Source: G963668605 sp963793625 (GTDB taxonomy: Bacteria; Acidobacteriota; Terriglobia; Bryobacterales; Bryobacteraceae). From it: a DNA stretch of 64,000 nt. This document shows, piece after piece, positions 38,752 to 48,065 of the stretch. Location: NCBI GenBank assembly GCA_963793625.1, contig CAWCAT010000022.1, positions 1 to 64,000 of the forward strand, written 5' to 3'. Each line of letters starts with the position of its first letter. Position 1 is the first letter of the stretch. The notes below the pieces were generated by a model. The model was not told the DNA's origin and did no database searches. It saw only the letters and a program-made list of their open reading frames with translations. Position numbers and translations under genes: made by a program.

Positions 38752-39426
38752 CTAAAATGCCCGCTGCATAGCAAAGCGCCGGCCTACCCGGTTCAACGGC
38801 GCAGCGGTCCGGGAGAGTGGCGATGAGTTGAGATGACTGTAATGTCGCGTCACGCGGACGCGCATTTCGGCGCGAGCACGGACCAGTCGCGATTTTGCGG
38901 CGGGGACGGTGATCCCCAACTGCCTGGCCACATCCGCGATACCCAATCCCTCAATGTCGCGGAGCATCATCACGTTGCGCATCAGGGGTGGGACTCGGCT
39001 AAGTTCCGATCTCAGGATTTCGGTGAGCTGGCGGAATGACAACTCACCCTCCGGGTCTGCATCCGGAGCCGGCAGCTCTAGCGGCAGGACCTTGGGTTCG
39101 GAAGGCGCCTCGTCCAGGTATACGAACCGCACCCGGCGTCTGACCCGCATCAGCATCAGGCATTCGTTGGCGACAATTCGGGCCAGCCAAGTAGAGAACT
39201 CCGCTTGGCCCTGGTACTGGTCCAGGCGTTCGTAGGCTTTTAAGAACGCGTTCTGCGCCTGATCCTCTGCGTCGCTTCGGTTCCGGAGATAATATAATCC
39301 CACATCCACGCACTTTCGCCAGTGCCGTTGGACGAGTTCTCCAAACACCTCTTGATCTCCCCTACGCACCAGATCCAGAAGTTGGTGATCAGTGAGTTCC
39401 GATAATTCCAAGATTGCTTCCTGCAT
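38752..39426 (-). CDS. ECF-type RNA polymerase sigma factor
   Basis: The 224-residue protein has sigma region 2 (VGLYYLRNRSDAEDQAQNAF, LKAYERLDQYQGQAEFSTWL) with the DAED motif used for core binding and -10 melting, and region 4 (LRDIEGLGIADVARQLGIT, AAKSRLVRARAEMRVRV), a helix-turn-helix for the -35. The linker has the acidic stretch APDADPEGELSFRQ. It directs transcription of a small regulon. No anti-sigma factor with a zinc-binding or membrane domain lies next to it. The VWFA gene 58 bases downstream on the same strand is the only obvious partner. Confidence 0.88.
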   Translation of the reverse strand: MQEAILELSELTDHQLLDLVRRGDQEVFGELVQRHWRKCVDVGLYYLRNRSDAEDQAQNAFLKAYERLDQYQGQAEFSTWLARIVANECLMLMRVRRRVRFVYLDEAPSEPKVLPLELPAPDADPEGELSFRQLTEILRSELSRVPPLMRNVMMLRDIEGLGIADVARQLGITVPAAKSRLVRARAEMRVRVTRHYSHLNSSPLSRTAAPLNRVGRRFAMQRAF

Positions 39427-40085
39427 GACCGTAGCCCCCTTTCCTGCGATCTTTCGATGGAACTGCTATGGCAAGCGGCACTCCAGAATGCCGTCTAAAT
39501 CAAACGGCCTTTGTTTTCAAAGCGATGCTCGCCGGGCTCAGAGCATTCAGATCTGAACGCCTCAAAGCAGGCAGCCTCAAAACGGATCGCCGTCCGTTAT
39601 CGGGCAGGGCGTGATTCCCGAAGCTAATCCAGACCTAATAATCTATTTTTTCTCAAATGTGGATCGTGCCTCCGATCGCAAGGGGACGCCAAAGGCACGG
39701 CTCGTCTGCAGGGACGGTGTGCCTTGGGGAGGGAAGATACCAGATCGAGTGGTTAATACGTGATCGAGCAGGAAGGTTCTGGTCTTAGCGCTGGCAAGTT
39801 CCGCAGAGGCTCGCGGCAAAGACCGCCAGGTCAAATTGTGGCTCCCTCCAGGAACCGTTGAGCCGGAAACCGCGGAGCACTTTGGCCGGGAAGAATCGGT
39901 TAAGCGGGACGTAACGTACAGAGGCTCCGGCAAAATGACTCGGGAAGTTCGTTCTCAGTGAAGTTGCTTACCGAGGAGTATGGACAGAAATCGACCGGAT
40001 GCTCTGATTTTGGCCGGACCCAAGACGACAGCTGAGTTCGGCGTACGCGCCGCGCTGAAACAACTTTGCGCGCCAGGACTGTCCC
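39427..40085. other. Stretch with no identified gene
   Basis: The plus strand is open for about 60 codons from 39770 to 39960 (RGKDRQVKLWLPPGTVEPET) and the minus strand from 39933 to 39643, but neither resembles a known family. The part up to 39470 is the upstream region of the sigma-factor gene. Possible debris of the barrel gene that follows. Confidence 0.35.
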
Positions 40086-40397
40086 GTGCTCTATCTGAAC
40101 TACGAGGCTCCGGTCAGTGCGATACCCATACCTCCAAGCCAACCTATTTACCTGCCCGGAGTCGGGACGCCGCCAGCGAACACACCGGTAAGCCTCCGGG
40201 CGGTCGCTTCACAGACTGCGTTCGCGATGGGAGTGGGAGGAGGACTCGACATAAAGATCAACAAACACGTCAGCTTCCGGCCGATCAGTCTGGACTATAT
40301 GCTTACGCGGCTTCAGAATATACGGTCGTTGAATGACAACAATCAGCACAACCTCCGGTTCATGTCGGGATTTAACTTCACCTTCGGGGCTCAGTAA
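40086..40397 (+). pseudogene. Outer-membrane beta-barrel protein, C-terminal fragment
   Basis: The 103-residue frame reads LPGVGTPPANTPVSLRAVAS, then AFAMGVGGGLDIKINKHVSF, RPISLDYMLTRLQN and NNQHNLRFMSGFNFTFGA, the last strands of an eight-strand OmpA/Opa-like barrel. No signal peptide, start or earlier strands are found upstream, where frames are broken. A related stretch lies inverted at 42618-42704 on the other side of the NtrC-type gene. Confidence 0.65.
40158..40245. repeat. Inverted repeat arm A
   Basis: This stretch matches the reverse complement of 42618-42704 with roughly four bases in five identical over its first 70 bases. Both arms encode a GVGTPPANTPVSL peptide in barrel remnants, so they descend from one gene family and not from a mobile-element end. 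Confidence 0.7.
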
Positions 40398-40439
40398 TGC
40401 ATTTATACAGGCCGGACATACTCACCGGGGTGTCCGGCC

Positions 40440-41933
40440 CTATTCTCCCGTGCGTGTCAGCCTCCGTTTTGGTCTTTCTGTCCTCTGTACCTGTTCGGAG
40501 ACACTTCCCTCCGGCTTGCCAGACTGTTTCGAAGACACTTCCTTCTCAATGCCATATTTGGCGATGCGGTACATCAGAGTCTTTCGGCTGACGTCCAGCT
40601 GACGCGCCGCCTGGGTCTGATTCCAGTTAGAATTGCGCAATGCCTTGAATGATCATCTCGCGCTCGACGAACTCAAGGCTGAAGCCCTCGGTTTCCACCG
40701 GGACTCTGAACGCCTCCGGGTGTTCCTCCGAGCCGGGCTGCTCTTGATCTGGCGGCGCTTTTCGCAACTTTTCGGGCAGGTCCGCCAACCTGACTTCGTC
40801 GGACCGACACAACAGGACGATTCTCTCCACCAGGTTCTCGAGCTCTCGGATATTGCCGGGCCATGGATAGCTCACAAAATAGGGAATCAGTTGCGGGGGC
40901 AAGGACAATCCTGATTTTGCGTGCTTGCGTTTGCTGCGCTCGAAGAACTCGGCGACCAGTATAGGGATATCTTCCCTTCGTTCACGAAGCGGCGGGATAG
41001 TGACGGGAACGACAGCTAGGCGGTAATACAAATCCTCCCGGAACAGACCTTCTGCGATGCGATTCTCGAGGTTCCGGTGAGTGGCGGCAATGATGCGCAC
41101 ATCCACTTTCTGGGTGTAAGTGGCGCCGATTTTTTCGATCTCGTGTTCCTGGACAAGTCGCAGCACGCGTACCTGCAAGTCCAGCGGCATCTCCCCGATC
41201 TCGTCCAGGAAGACCGTGCCACCATCGGCCATTTCGACCTTGCCCTTTTTGTGGTTGAATGCGCCGGTAAAGGAACCTTTAATGTGGCCGAACAGTTCTG
41301 ACTCGAGCAACTCGCTCGGAATGGATCCGCAACTGATGACGACAAACGGCCGTTCGCGCCGGTGGACTGTTGAAATGAATGGCCTTAGCCAGCAGTTCCT
41401 TGCCTGTGCCGGTTTCTCCCTGGATGAGCACAGTGGCGTCGCTGTGGGCCACCGAGGCAGCCGTGTCCAAGACCTCCAGCAAGGCGCTGGATGAGCCCAT
41501 CATGTTCTCGAACCCGTATTTGCGGGCGATCGTGCTGCGTAAGATCCGCACTTCCTCGATCAGCCGGTGACGCTCCAGGACGCGGTTGACCAGAGCTCTC
41601 AATTCGTCGGGGTGAACGGGCTTAGTGAGGTAGTCGTAGGCACCGTACTTGATCGCCTCTACAGCAGTCTCAATGGTTCCATAGGCGGTGAACGATGACG
41701 ACCGCCGTCTCTGGGAAATCAGCGCGGATTCTCTTCAGCAGATCCATCCCTGACATATCGGGAAGATTGAGATCGCTTATGACCAGATCAAGTGGCTGTC
41801 TGTGCAGGATATCCAGCGCCTGGGCCACATCCTCGGCCGCACTGGCGTGGTAGCCGGCTCTCTCGAGTTGCTCCATAGTGACGCGCCTCAAGCTGTCGTC
41901 GTCTTCGACCACAAGTATGTAGCCAGCGCTCAT
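40440..41933 (-). CDS. NtrC-family sigma-54-dependent response regulator, three frameshifts
   Basis: The receiver domain has YILVVEDDDSLRRVTMEQLE and LDLVISDLNLPDMSGMDLL with the phosphorylated Asp. After a frame change near 41695 comes AYDYLTKPVHPDEL. The AAA+ domain follows: TVLIQGETGTGKELLAKAIH (Walker A); after a second change near 41370, ESELFGHIKGSFTGAFNHKK, a GAFTGA loop with Ser in place of Ala; and GGTVFLDEIGEMPLDLQ (Walker B). After a third change near 40638 a Fis-type helix-turn-helix, WNQTQAARQLDVSRKTLMYR, ends the protein. Such regulators switch on sigma-54 promoters when phosphorylated by a kinase. No adjacent kinase gene is on this strand. All domains are present, so indel errors are likely. 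Confidence 0.85.
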
Positions 41934-42179
41934 GGAGGTCAGGCCGATCAGTGTGGATCAGTATGGACTGAACCCATTATATTTCAAAAGCAATTCCGCT
42001 GTGCAAACGTTTCAACAGACTCATCGGCACCCGCGTCTGCGACGCTCGTTGCGGGGCTTGCCTAGCGTGGGCAGCCCAACCCCGACACGGACAACGCGCC
42101 GCATCCTTGCAGATTGTCAAATCCACGGCATTGTCGGCTTTGCCGACCGCACCAAATTAGAATCCGTGACGCAAAGAAG

Positions 42180-42720
42180 CTGTAGCAGACCCCCTGACCG
42201 GCACTGATGACGGCCGCGGCGTTCAGAGCACCCACCTTACCGGGTTCCCTTCGCCGCCGCATTTTCGGGGGCTGAAGTTTGCTGAAATCGTCCCTTTTGA
42301 CCGGCTCAATTTCGGGGGGCGGTGGCAAGGGCTCACGGTAAGGGTGGCGACGGCCGATGCGTCGTTGAATTCCTGGGCAGACACGGCCATTGTCACCTTG
42401 TAGCTGCCGGGTTAGCGACCGGTTGACCCGAAATCCAGGGAGGTTCGTTCCTTTGCTGATGGTGTGGCCTACGATCGCTATTTGTGTGTGGCGTTCGGCG
42501 GCGCACCTGATGCTTCCAGGGGTCGGTCCAGGCAGCGAAGATCCGCAGATCGCTCTGCCCGGGGGCATCCGGTGCCGGTCGGCACGCGGTCGCATCCCGG
42601 CAAGATCGCATGGGGATTCCGCCCCCGGCGGTCACCGCGACCGCAGTCTGCGAGGCAACCGACCAGAGACTTACCGGTGTGTTCGCGGGCGGCGTTCCTA
42701 CTCCAAATGGAAATCGCCAT
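42180..42720 (-). pseudogene. Outer-membrane barrel/Ig-like protein remnant
   Basis: The minus strand holds FGVGTPPANTPVSLWSVASQ in one frame and, further on in another frame, SYKVTMAVSAQEFNDASAVA and TLTVSPC, which is like the PKD/Ig-like repeats that accompany barrel proteins in Solibacter-type genomes. Frames are broken by stops between and after these pieces. It is a decayed relative of the fragment at 40086-40397, in opposite orientation. Confidence 0.5.
42618..42704. repeat. Inverted repeat arm B
   Basis: Reverse-complement partner of 40158-40245, described there. The two arms enclose the NtrC-type regulator gene. Confidence 0.7.
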
Positions 42721-42895
42721 GGAAATGGCCGATGTTGCCACGGACCGCCTGGCAAATGATGAACCTCGATAGGAGAAGATCCAGACTTTCTTGGCGGAGT
42801 GGGAGGAGCAAAAGAATTTGGAGCCGGAGTGTGCCGAACCTCATCTCCTTGTCGCGTTGTTGTCGCACTTCGCGCAACGCAAGTTGCCTGTCTGA
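42695..42895 (+). other. Possible gene debris with an in-frame TAG
   Basis: One frame reads LLQMEIAMEMADVATDRLAN, then DEPR, a TAG stop and EKIQTFLAEWEEQKNLEPEC with a final stop at 42893-42895. Both parts look protein-like and share one frame, so they may be the end of a small gene with a nonsense mutation. I do not recognise the family. Confidence 0.3.
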
Positions 42896-42941
42896 GCAAA
42901 TACGTGCATAGGAGCAACTCGCTAGTCTGGCGTAGAGCGGT

Positions 42942-43517
42942 ATGGATTATCCCGTGCGGTATAAGATCGAGATTCTGAATGCCATTCAGAACATTGACCT
43001 CGGTAAGGTCAGCCGCGTCATCCAGATCTTCAAAGCCGCTCGCGCTCACGAGCGGAGAATTTTCGTGTGTGGAGATGGCGGCAGCGATCCAATGGCAGGG
43101 CGGTTCCTGTGCGACATCGTCAAGAGCAGCAGTTTCAACCAGTCCTCGCGATTCCGGATACTCTCCTTGAGCGATGAAACATCCAGGATCGTCGATATCT
43201 CGAACGACTACAACAAGAGCCGAGTCTTTGTCGAACAACTGAAGAATTTCGCCGAGCCGAACGATGTGTTTGTGGGTATCTGCACTACCGGCAATTCACC
43301 CAACGTCGTGAATGCAATCGAGTATGCTTCGTGGATCGGCTGCCGGACGATCGGGATCACCGGCTGCGACGGCGGTGAGGTGGCGCGACTGGCGGAGTTG
43401 GCCATCCATATCCCGATTAGCCACGTTGGCTGTGTTGAAGATGTCCATATGATTATCTGCCACATGATCGGATACTACTTCGTGGAGTTCGAAAAGCCGG
43501 CTGAACGGCGGGTGTGA
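42942..43517 (+). CDS. SIS-domain sugar-phosphate isomerase-like protein
   Basis: The 191-residue product resembles phosphoheptose isomerase (GmhA) and related SIS proteins. AHERRIFVCGDGGSDPMAGR is the first phosphate-binding loop, altered from the usual GNGGSAADAQH. NDVFVGICTTGNSPNVVNAI is the second loop, and EDVHMIICHMIGYYFVE is the closing helix with conserved His residues. GmhA makes D-glycero-D-manno-heptose 7-phosphate for lipopolysaccharide, while other SIS proteins isomerise or bind different sugar phosphates. The altered first loop makes the exact reaction uncertain. The ATG lacks a strong ribosome site. A possible terminator lies downstream. Confidence 0.75.
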   Translation: MDYPVRYKIEILNAIQNIDLGKVSRVIQIFKAARAHERRIFVCGDGGSDPMAGRFLCDIVKSSSFNQSSRFRILSLSDETSRIVDISNDYNKSRVFVEQLKNFAEPNDVFVGICTTGNSPNVVNAIEYASWIGCRTIGITGCDGGEVARLAELAIHIPISHVGCVEDVHMIICHMIGYYFVEFEKPAERRV

Positions 43518-43741
43518 GGAAGAACGTGCGACTGTGTCCGGCGAAGCGGTCGGCGATCCTTCCGTCGGACGGCCAAACTCTGAGAGTCAACTGTGTTTTG
43601 ACCGCCGAAATCGAAGGCATACGATCGGTCGACCGTCGATCGGGGCGGCCAAGGCTGGACACCATTCCGTAGCGCGAAAAGGCGATGCCCGCGCTCCCGT
43701 AGAGCAGGATCCGCCAGCATTTACCAGAGCCAGACTACCCT

Positions 43742-43786
43742 CCCTCGCCGTTGATGCGGGGGCCGTTTGGGCGGGGTCTTTTTTTT
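43742..43786 (+). terminator. Possible intrinsic terminator
   Basis: CCCTCGCC at 43742-43749 can pair with GGCGGGG at 43770-43776, with one bulged base and a loop of about 20. Eight T residues follow at 43779-43786. It lies 220 bases after the SIS-domain gene and 50 bases before the DUF2950 gene. Confidence 0.4.
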
Positions 43787-43843
43787 GCGCTAGCCGCCAA
43801 ATTCTAGAACCTGGGACGAGCCCGCGACATCATCGTTGTGATT

Positions 43844-44707
43844 ATGAACATTTCATGGACGTCCCTGTTATTCCTGGTGACTGTCAGTCGCGCCGCCTCG
43901 ACCGGTTCCCAGGAGATTTTTGCTACCCCGGACCAGGCGGCTAGCGTTCTGCTCGGGGCGCTGGCGTCCGGCGATTACAATGCTTTTCTGTCGGTGGCGG
44001 GACAGCAAATGGCCGGATTCTGGGACACCGGGGACCCGGCCAGGGACGCCTTGGACCGCGACCGCTTCGTATACCAGGCCCGCAGGAACGGGATCCGGGT
44101 AGATGTTGCGAGCGGGGATCGCAGGATACTTCATGCGGGCCGCATCGAGCAGCCCTTTCCGGCTCCTCTAGTGAAGACGGATCGTGGATGGCGCTTCGAC
44201 GATGATACCGGTTCAAGGGAATTCGCCACACGGCGGATGCGCCGGAACGAGCGGGCGGTGATAGAACTCTGCCGGCGGTTCCGTGATGCCCAATTCGTGT
44301 ATTTCGGCATAAATCATGAAGCAGTTCAATTTGCTCAGAGGATTCGCAGTACGCCGGGTCAACACGATGGCCTGTTCTGGTCCGAAGCCGGGGAGGAAGA
44401 CAGGAGCCCGCTCGGTCCGCCATTCGCGGCCGCTGCATTCGCGGAGCGGCGAGCGGGCGACGAGACGCGGCCGCTGTTTGGATATTACTTCAAAATTTTG
44501 ACCGCTCGAGGACCGGGTGAAGAAAATGGTTTTGCGCTCATCGCATGGCCCTCGAAGTACGGCATCGATGGGACCCAGACCTTCGTTATCAATCATTTTG
44601 GCAACATCTACCAGAAAGACATGGGCTCCGACACGGCCCGTATCGGGGAAAGCATGACGGTTTTCAATCCAGATCGGACCTGGAGCAGGTTCAATGGTCA
44701 GGATTGA
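43844..44707 (+). CDS. DUF2950 exported protein
   Basis: The product has a short leader (ISWTSLLFLVTVSRAA) and the full DUF2950 pattern: FATPDQAASVLLGALASGDY, WRFDDDTGSREFATRRMRRN, RDAQFVYFGINHEAVQFAQR, STPGQHDGLFWSEAGEEDRS, PLFGYYFKILTARGPGEENG, then FALIAWPSKYGIDGTQTF and YQKDMG. The family is exported, common in Acidobacteriota and Proteobacteria, and of unknown function. GTG 43838 is an alternative start. The DUF4136 gene follows 23 bases downstream, so the two probably form an operon. Confidence 0.85.
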   Translation: MNISWTSLLFLVTVSRAASTGSQEIFATPDQAASVLLGALASGDYNAFLSVAGQQMAGFWDTGDPARDALDRDRFVYQARRNGIRVDVASGDRRILHAGRIEQPFPAPLVKTDRGWRFDDDTGSREFATRRMRRNERAVIELCRRFRDAQFVYFGINHEAVQFAQRIRSTPGQHDGLFWSEAGEEDRSPLGPPFAAAAFAERRAGDETRPLFGYYFKILTARGPGEENGFALIAWPSKYGIDGTQTFVINHFGNIYQKDMGSDTARIGESMTVFNPDRTWSRFNGQD

Positions 44708-44730
44708 ATGGAGAGTTGCGAGGAGTTGAA

Positions 44731-45294
44731 ATGACGGATCACTGCTTTGTTTCCGGCTGGTTCTTCCGTGCGGGTGCAGTCTCGCTGCTGTGCGCATCGA
44801 TACTTGACCCTTGCTTCGCGGGAAAGATCAAGACCTTTGTGGGCTCCAACGTTGACTTTGCGAGCTACAAAACATACCAATGGCTGCCAACGAAAGTGCT
44901 GGGAAGTACCGGAGTCGTGGAAGACGATCCAACGCTTTCGCCGATCATCAGGTCCGCTGTGAATCGCGAGCTCACCGCCAGGGGTCTGAAGGAAGTGCCG
45001 GAAGGGGGGGACCTGCAGGTTGTGACCTTCGCACTGAATGCTTATATACCCCAGTTGGAAGCGTACATCTTTCCGACGGGCGTACCTTACGATTATCCCA
45101 TTCAAGTGGCGGCGATGGGGAGGTACAACAGGGAAGGTACACTGGCGATCAATCTTATCGACAGCCGCACGAAAAAATCCGCGTGGGCTGGGATGATCAC
45201 GGAGAGTATCGCTAACAAGCCGAATGCGGGAGCCAAGAAGATTCCCAAGGCCACAGAAACTCTGTTCAAGAAATACCCCGTCAAGAAGAAGTAG
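44731..45294 (+). CDS. DUF4136 exported protein
   Basis: AGGAG at 44721-44725 precedes the ATG. After a leader ending near ILDPCFAGK the product has DUF4136 features: VGSNVDFASYKTYQWLPTK, IIRSAVNRELTARGLKEVPE, GGDLQVVTFALNAY and EGTLAINLIDSRTKKSAWAG. DUF4136 proteins are exported, often lipoproteins, and of unknown function. This one has a Cys near residue 29 but no clear lipobox. The C-terminal KATETLFKKYPVKKK is the usual ending. Intact. Confidence 0.8.
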   Translation: MTDHCFVSGWFFRAGAVSLLCASILDPCFAGKIKTFVGSNVDFASYKTYQWLPTKVLGSTGVVEDDPTLSPIIRSAVNRELTARGLKEVPEGGDLQVVTFALNAYIPQLEAYIFPTGVPYDYPIQVAAMGRYNREGTLAINLIDSRTKKSAWAGMITESIANKPNAGAKKIPKATETLFKKYPVKKK

Positions 45295-45533
45295 TTGGTT
45301 TGCGCGCGAATTTTCCCAAATAAATCAACAATAGGGTTCCGCCGGAGGGTAGGCCGGGTGTGCACGATGAGGGTCTGGGAGATTTGCTGCAAACAGGCAA
45401 CTTGTCGATTTTTGGCGTTTGAACCCAATTCTACTTGGATTCAATCCAATGCTTTTTAAGGATTGCCTTGAAGGGATCTGCGATGTAACATAAAGCCTCT
45501 GAAACTCGGCAGGTTTGTTAGGGAGCGTGCCCC

Positions 45534-48065
45534 TTGGAGGCTTGGACCCGGTTTCGTGAATACCTTGCGGAAAACATGGTGTTTCTGCGCCTTCGCGGTC
45601 CCTTGGCGGATGACCCAAGTGCGAGCATCCTGCATGGCCTGCTTCTTGCGCTGCTGGGTTGGTGCGCGGCCTATACCGTGCTATTCCTTCCGTTTTGGGC
45701 GCCGAGACCAGCCGCGGCTGGGAGCTTGATTTCGTTTTGCGCGATCGCCTCCGTGACGGCGCTGTTCCTCCTGAATCGGGGTGCTCGCCGGAAGGCCAGC
45801 CTGATTTATTTGACCGGAATCTGGCTGGTCGCAACGGCTGTAATCGTCTTGAATGGCGGAATCAACAGTCCCGGTCTTGTCTTATACATGGCAATCCCGG
45901 TTTCAGCGGCCTGGCTTCTGGGATATTTGGCAGTGGTCGTGACTACCGGAGTGTGCCTGGTCAGTGTCTTGGCAATGGCAGTCGCTGAATCGCTAGGCAT
46001 ACCGCTCCCACGCTATTTCCCTGGCCACCCATTAGGGATCTGGGCGGTCTATGTGCTTGCCACAGTGATTGCGGCATTTCCGGTGATGCTGGTGATGCGT
46101 CTTCTCAATTTGTCTTTGGCCGACACACAGCGCCGCATCCGGGAGCAACGTGAGAGCGAAAACGCGTTGCGACGAGAGCGCGACGTGGTGGGCCGAGTGA
46201 TGGAAACGAGTCCTGTCGGAATCATTGGCGTTAGCCGCGACGAAACGATCAGCTTCGCGAATTCCAGGGCCGCGGCCATCTTGGACATTGGCAGGGATGA
46301 GTTGGTTGGGCGAACCTGCGATGACCTCGGCTTTCGAGTTACCTTCCCCGGCGCCAGCCCTTGTTCTGACGAGGAACTCCCATGGCGCCAGGTCCGAAAG
46401 GGTGGACGCGCCGTGCACGATATACACCGGGCTATCGAGCGGCCGGGTGGCCAGCGTGTTCTGCTATCCGTGAACGCCGCTCCCGTAACCACAGCCGCCG
46501 GCGAATTTGGCGGCGTGGTCGCTACCATAGAAGACATCACCGATCGGGTGCATGCAGAAGAAGAACTTCGGAGGCACAGAGAACACCTCGAAGAGTTGGT
46601 AAAACAGCGGACCGATGAACTAGCGTTAGCGCGGGACCAGGCCGTGGCCGCCAACCGCGCCAAGAGTGTTTTCCTGGCCAACATGAGCCATGAACTGCGA
46701 ACTCCGCTGAACTCGATTCTCGGCGGTTCCAGCCTGATGCGCAAAGACCCGAGCCTTTCTGCGGAACATCGAAGGGATCTCGATATCATCAGCAACAGCG
46801 GCAAGCACCTGCTGCGTCTTATAAACGAGGTGCTCGATCTGGCAAAAATCGAAGCGGGGCGCAGGGAATTGGAGATTGGCCCTTGCGACCTGCGAGGCCT
46901 ACTGTCGGAGGTAACCGACATGATGAAGGTGCGGGCCGATGAGAAGAAGCTTAGACTGATCGTGCCCGATCTTGCCGGATTTACGCGCTACGTACGGATC
47001 GACTCGCCGAAAGTTCGCCAGGTACTGATCAACCTGCTGGCCAACGCCATTCAATATACGCATACGGGATACGTCGCCTTGCGAGTGTCCGCCAGGAGCA
47101 TCGATAGGGGTATGGAGCTTACGTTCGAGGTCGAAGATACAGGCATCGGCATTGCGAAAGAGGATCAGGCGCGCATTTTCGAAGCGTTCGAGCACCTAGA
47201 CAGACCGGGGGAGCAGAAAGGGACAGGGACAGGACTGGGGCTCGCCATCACCCAGCAGTTCGTGGCGCTGATGGGCGGCTCGATTTTGGTCGAGAGCACG
47301 CCTGGCAAAGGATCGCGGTTCCGCGTCCTCCTGCCCGCAATGCTGGCAGAAGCATCCGAGGTGGCGGTTCTCGCATCCGGCCTTGAATCGCTTGCCTTCC
47401 TCGAACCGGGGCAGCCCGAATGGCGGGTGCTGATTGTGGACGATCAGATGGAGAATCGGTTGCTCCTCGAGCGCCTGCTGAGGCGTGCCGGCTTCTCGGT
47501 GCTGTCGGCCGGGAACGGCGCGGAGGGCGTCGTCTTGTTTCAAAGCTGGCGGCCGCATTTCATATTCGTGGATCTGCTCATGCCTGTGATGGACGGTTTG
47601 GAGGCGACGAGGCAGATCCGCGCGATCCACGGCGGGCGGGAAGTGAAGATAGCGGCTGTGACGGCTTCCGCATCGAGCAGGGAGCGGAGTGAGGTTTTAT
47701 CGGCGGGCCTGGATGATTTTGTCAGCATGCCATACAATGCGGAAGAGATTTTCGACTGCATAGCGCGCAATCTGAACGTACGATATTCTGCCCGTTTGGG
47801 AGCGCGGGTAACCGAGGTGGAGGCTTTCAGGGCGGTTTCGCTGGAGGCGTTGGCGAAACTGCCCGAAGAATTGCGCGGGGAGCTTCGTAACGCGGTGATT
47901 AGCCTGGACGTCAAACGGATTGCGGGCGTCATTGGTCTGATATCTGGCCATGACGCTTGGCTTGGTGCCGCGCTGGCCGAGTGTGCAGGTCAGTTTGCCT
48001 TTACGGCAGTCCTGAATGCGCTCGAAGGGCCTGAGAGCGGAACGGCGTTCGAGGTTGGCCTATGA
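45534..48065 (+). CDS. Membrane hybrid histidine kinase (6 TM, PAS, HisKA, HATPase, receiver)
   Basis: The track start at 45534 is TTG; ATG 45576 is a good alternative. Residues 30-195 have about six membrane segments (GLLLALLGWCAAYTVLFLPF, IWAVYVLATVIAAFPVMLV). A PAS domain follows at 215-345, then HisKA with His386 in NMSHELRTPLN, an ATPase domain with VRQVLINLLANAIQYTHTG, VEDTGIGIAKEDQARIF and GTGTGLGLAITQQFV, and a receiver with VLIVDDQMENRL and Asp680 in FIFVDLLMP. The receiver's switch Lys is Met (FVSMPYN). The final 80 residues look helical like an HPt domain but lack a suitable His. It overlaps the next kinase gene by four bases, so the two are probably coupled. Confidence 0.88.
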   Translation: MEAWTRFREYLAENMVFLRLRGPLADDPSASILHGLLLALLGWCAAYTVLFLPFWAPRPAAAGSLISFCAIASVTALFLLNRGARRKASLIYLTGIWLVATAVIVLNGGINSPGLVLYMAIPVSAAWLLGYLAVVVTTGVCLVSVLAMAVAESLGIPLPRYFPGHPLGIWAVYVLATVIAAFPVMLVMRLLNLSLADTQRRIREQRESENALRRERDVVGRVMETSPVGIIGVSRDETISFANSRAAAILDIGRDELVGRTCDDLGFRVTFPGASPCSDEELPWRQVRKGGRAVHDIHRAIERPGGQRVLLSVNAAPVTTAAGEFGGVVATIEDITDRVHAEEELRRHREHLEELVKQRTDELALARDQAVAANRAKSVFLANMSHELRTPLNSILGGSSLMRKDPSLSAEHRRDLDIISNSGKHLLRLINEVLDLAKIEAGRRELEIGPCDLRGLLSEVTDMMKVRADEKKLRLIVPDLAGFTRYVRIDSPKVRQVLINLLANAIQYTHTGYVALRVSARSIDRGMELTFEVEDTGIGIAKEDQARIFEAFEHLDRPGEQKGTGTGLGLAITQQFVALMGGSILVESTPGKGSRFRVLLPAMLAEASEVAVLASGLESLAFLEPGQPEWRVLIVDDQMENRLLLERLLRRAGFSVLSAGNGAEGVVLFQSWRPHFIFVDLLMPVMDGLEATRQIRAIHGGREVKIAAVTASASSRERSEVLSAGLDDFVSMPYNAEEIFDCIARNLNVRYSARLGARVTEVEAFRAVSLEALAKLPEELRGELRNAVISLDVKRIAGVIGLISGHDAWLGAALAECAGQFAFTAVLNALEGPESGTAFEVGL

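Noticed and set aside
42393..43238. A 281-codon minus-strand frame
   Set aside because: Its first part is antisense to the SIS-domain gene; only the GVGTPPANTPVSL piece near 42.65 kb is meaningful, and it is reported as a barrel remnant.
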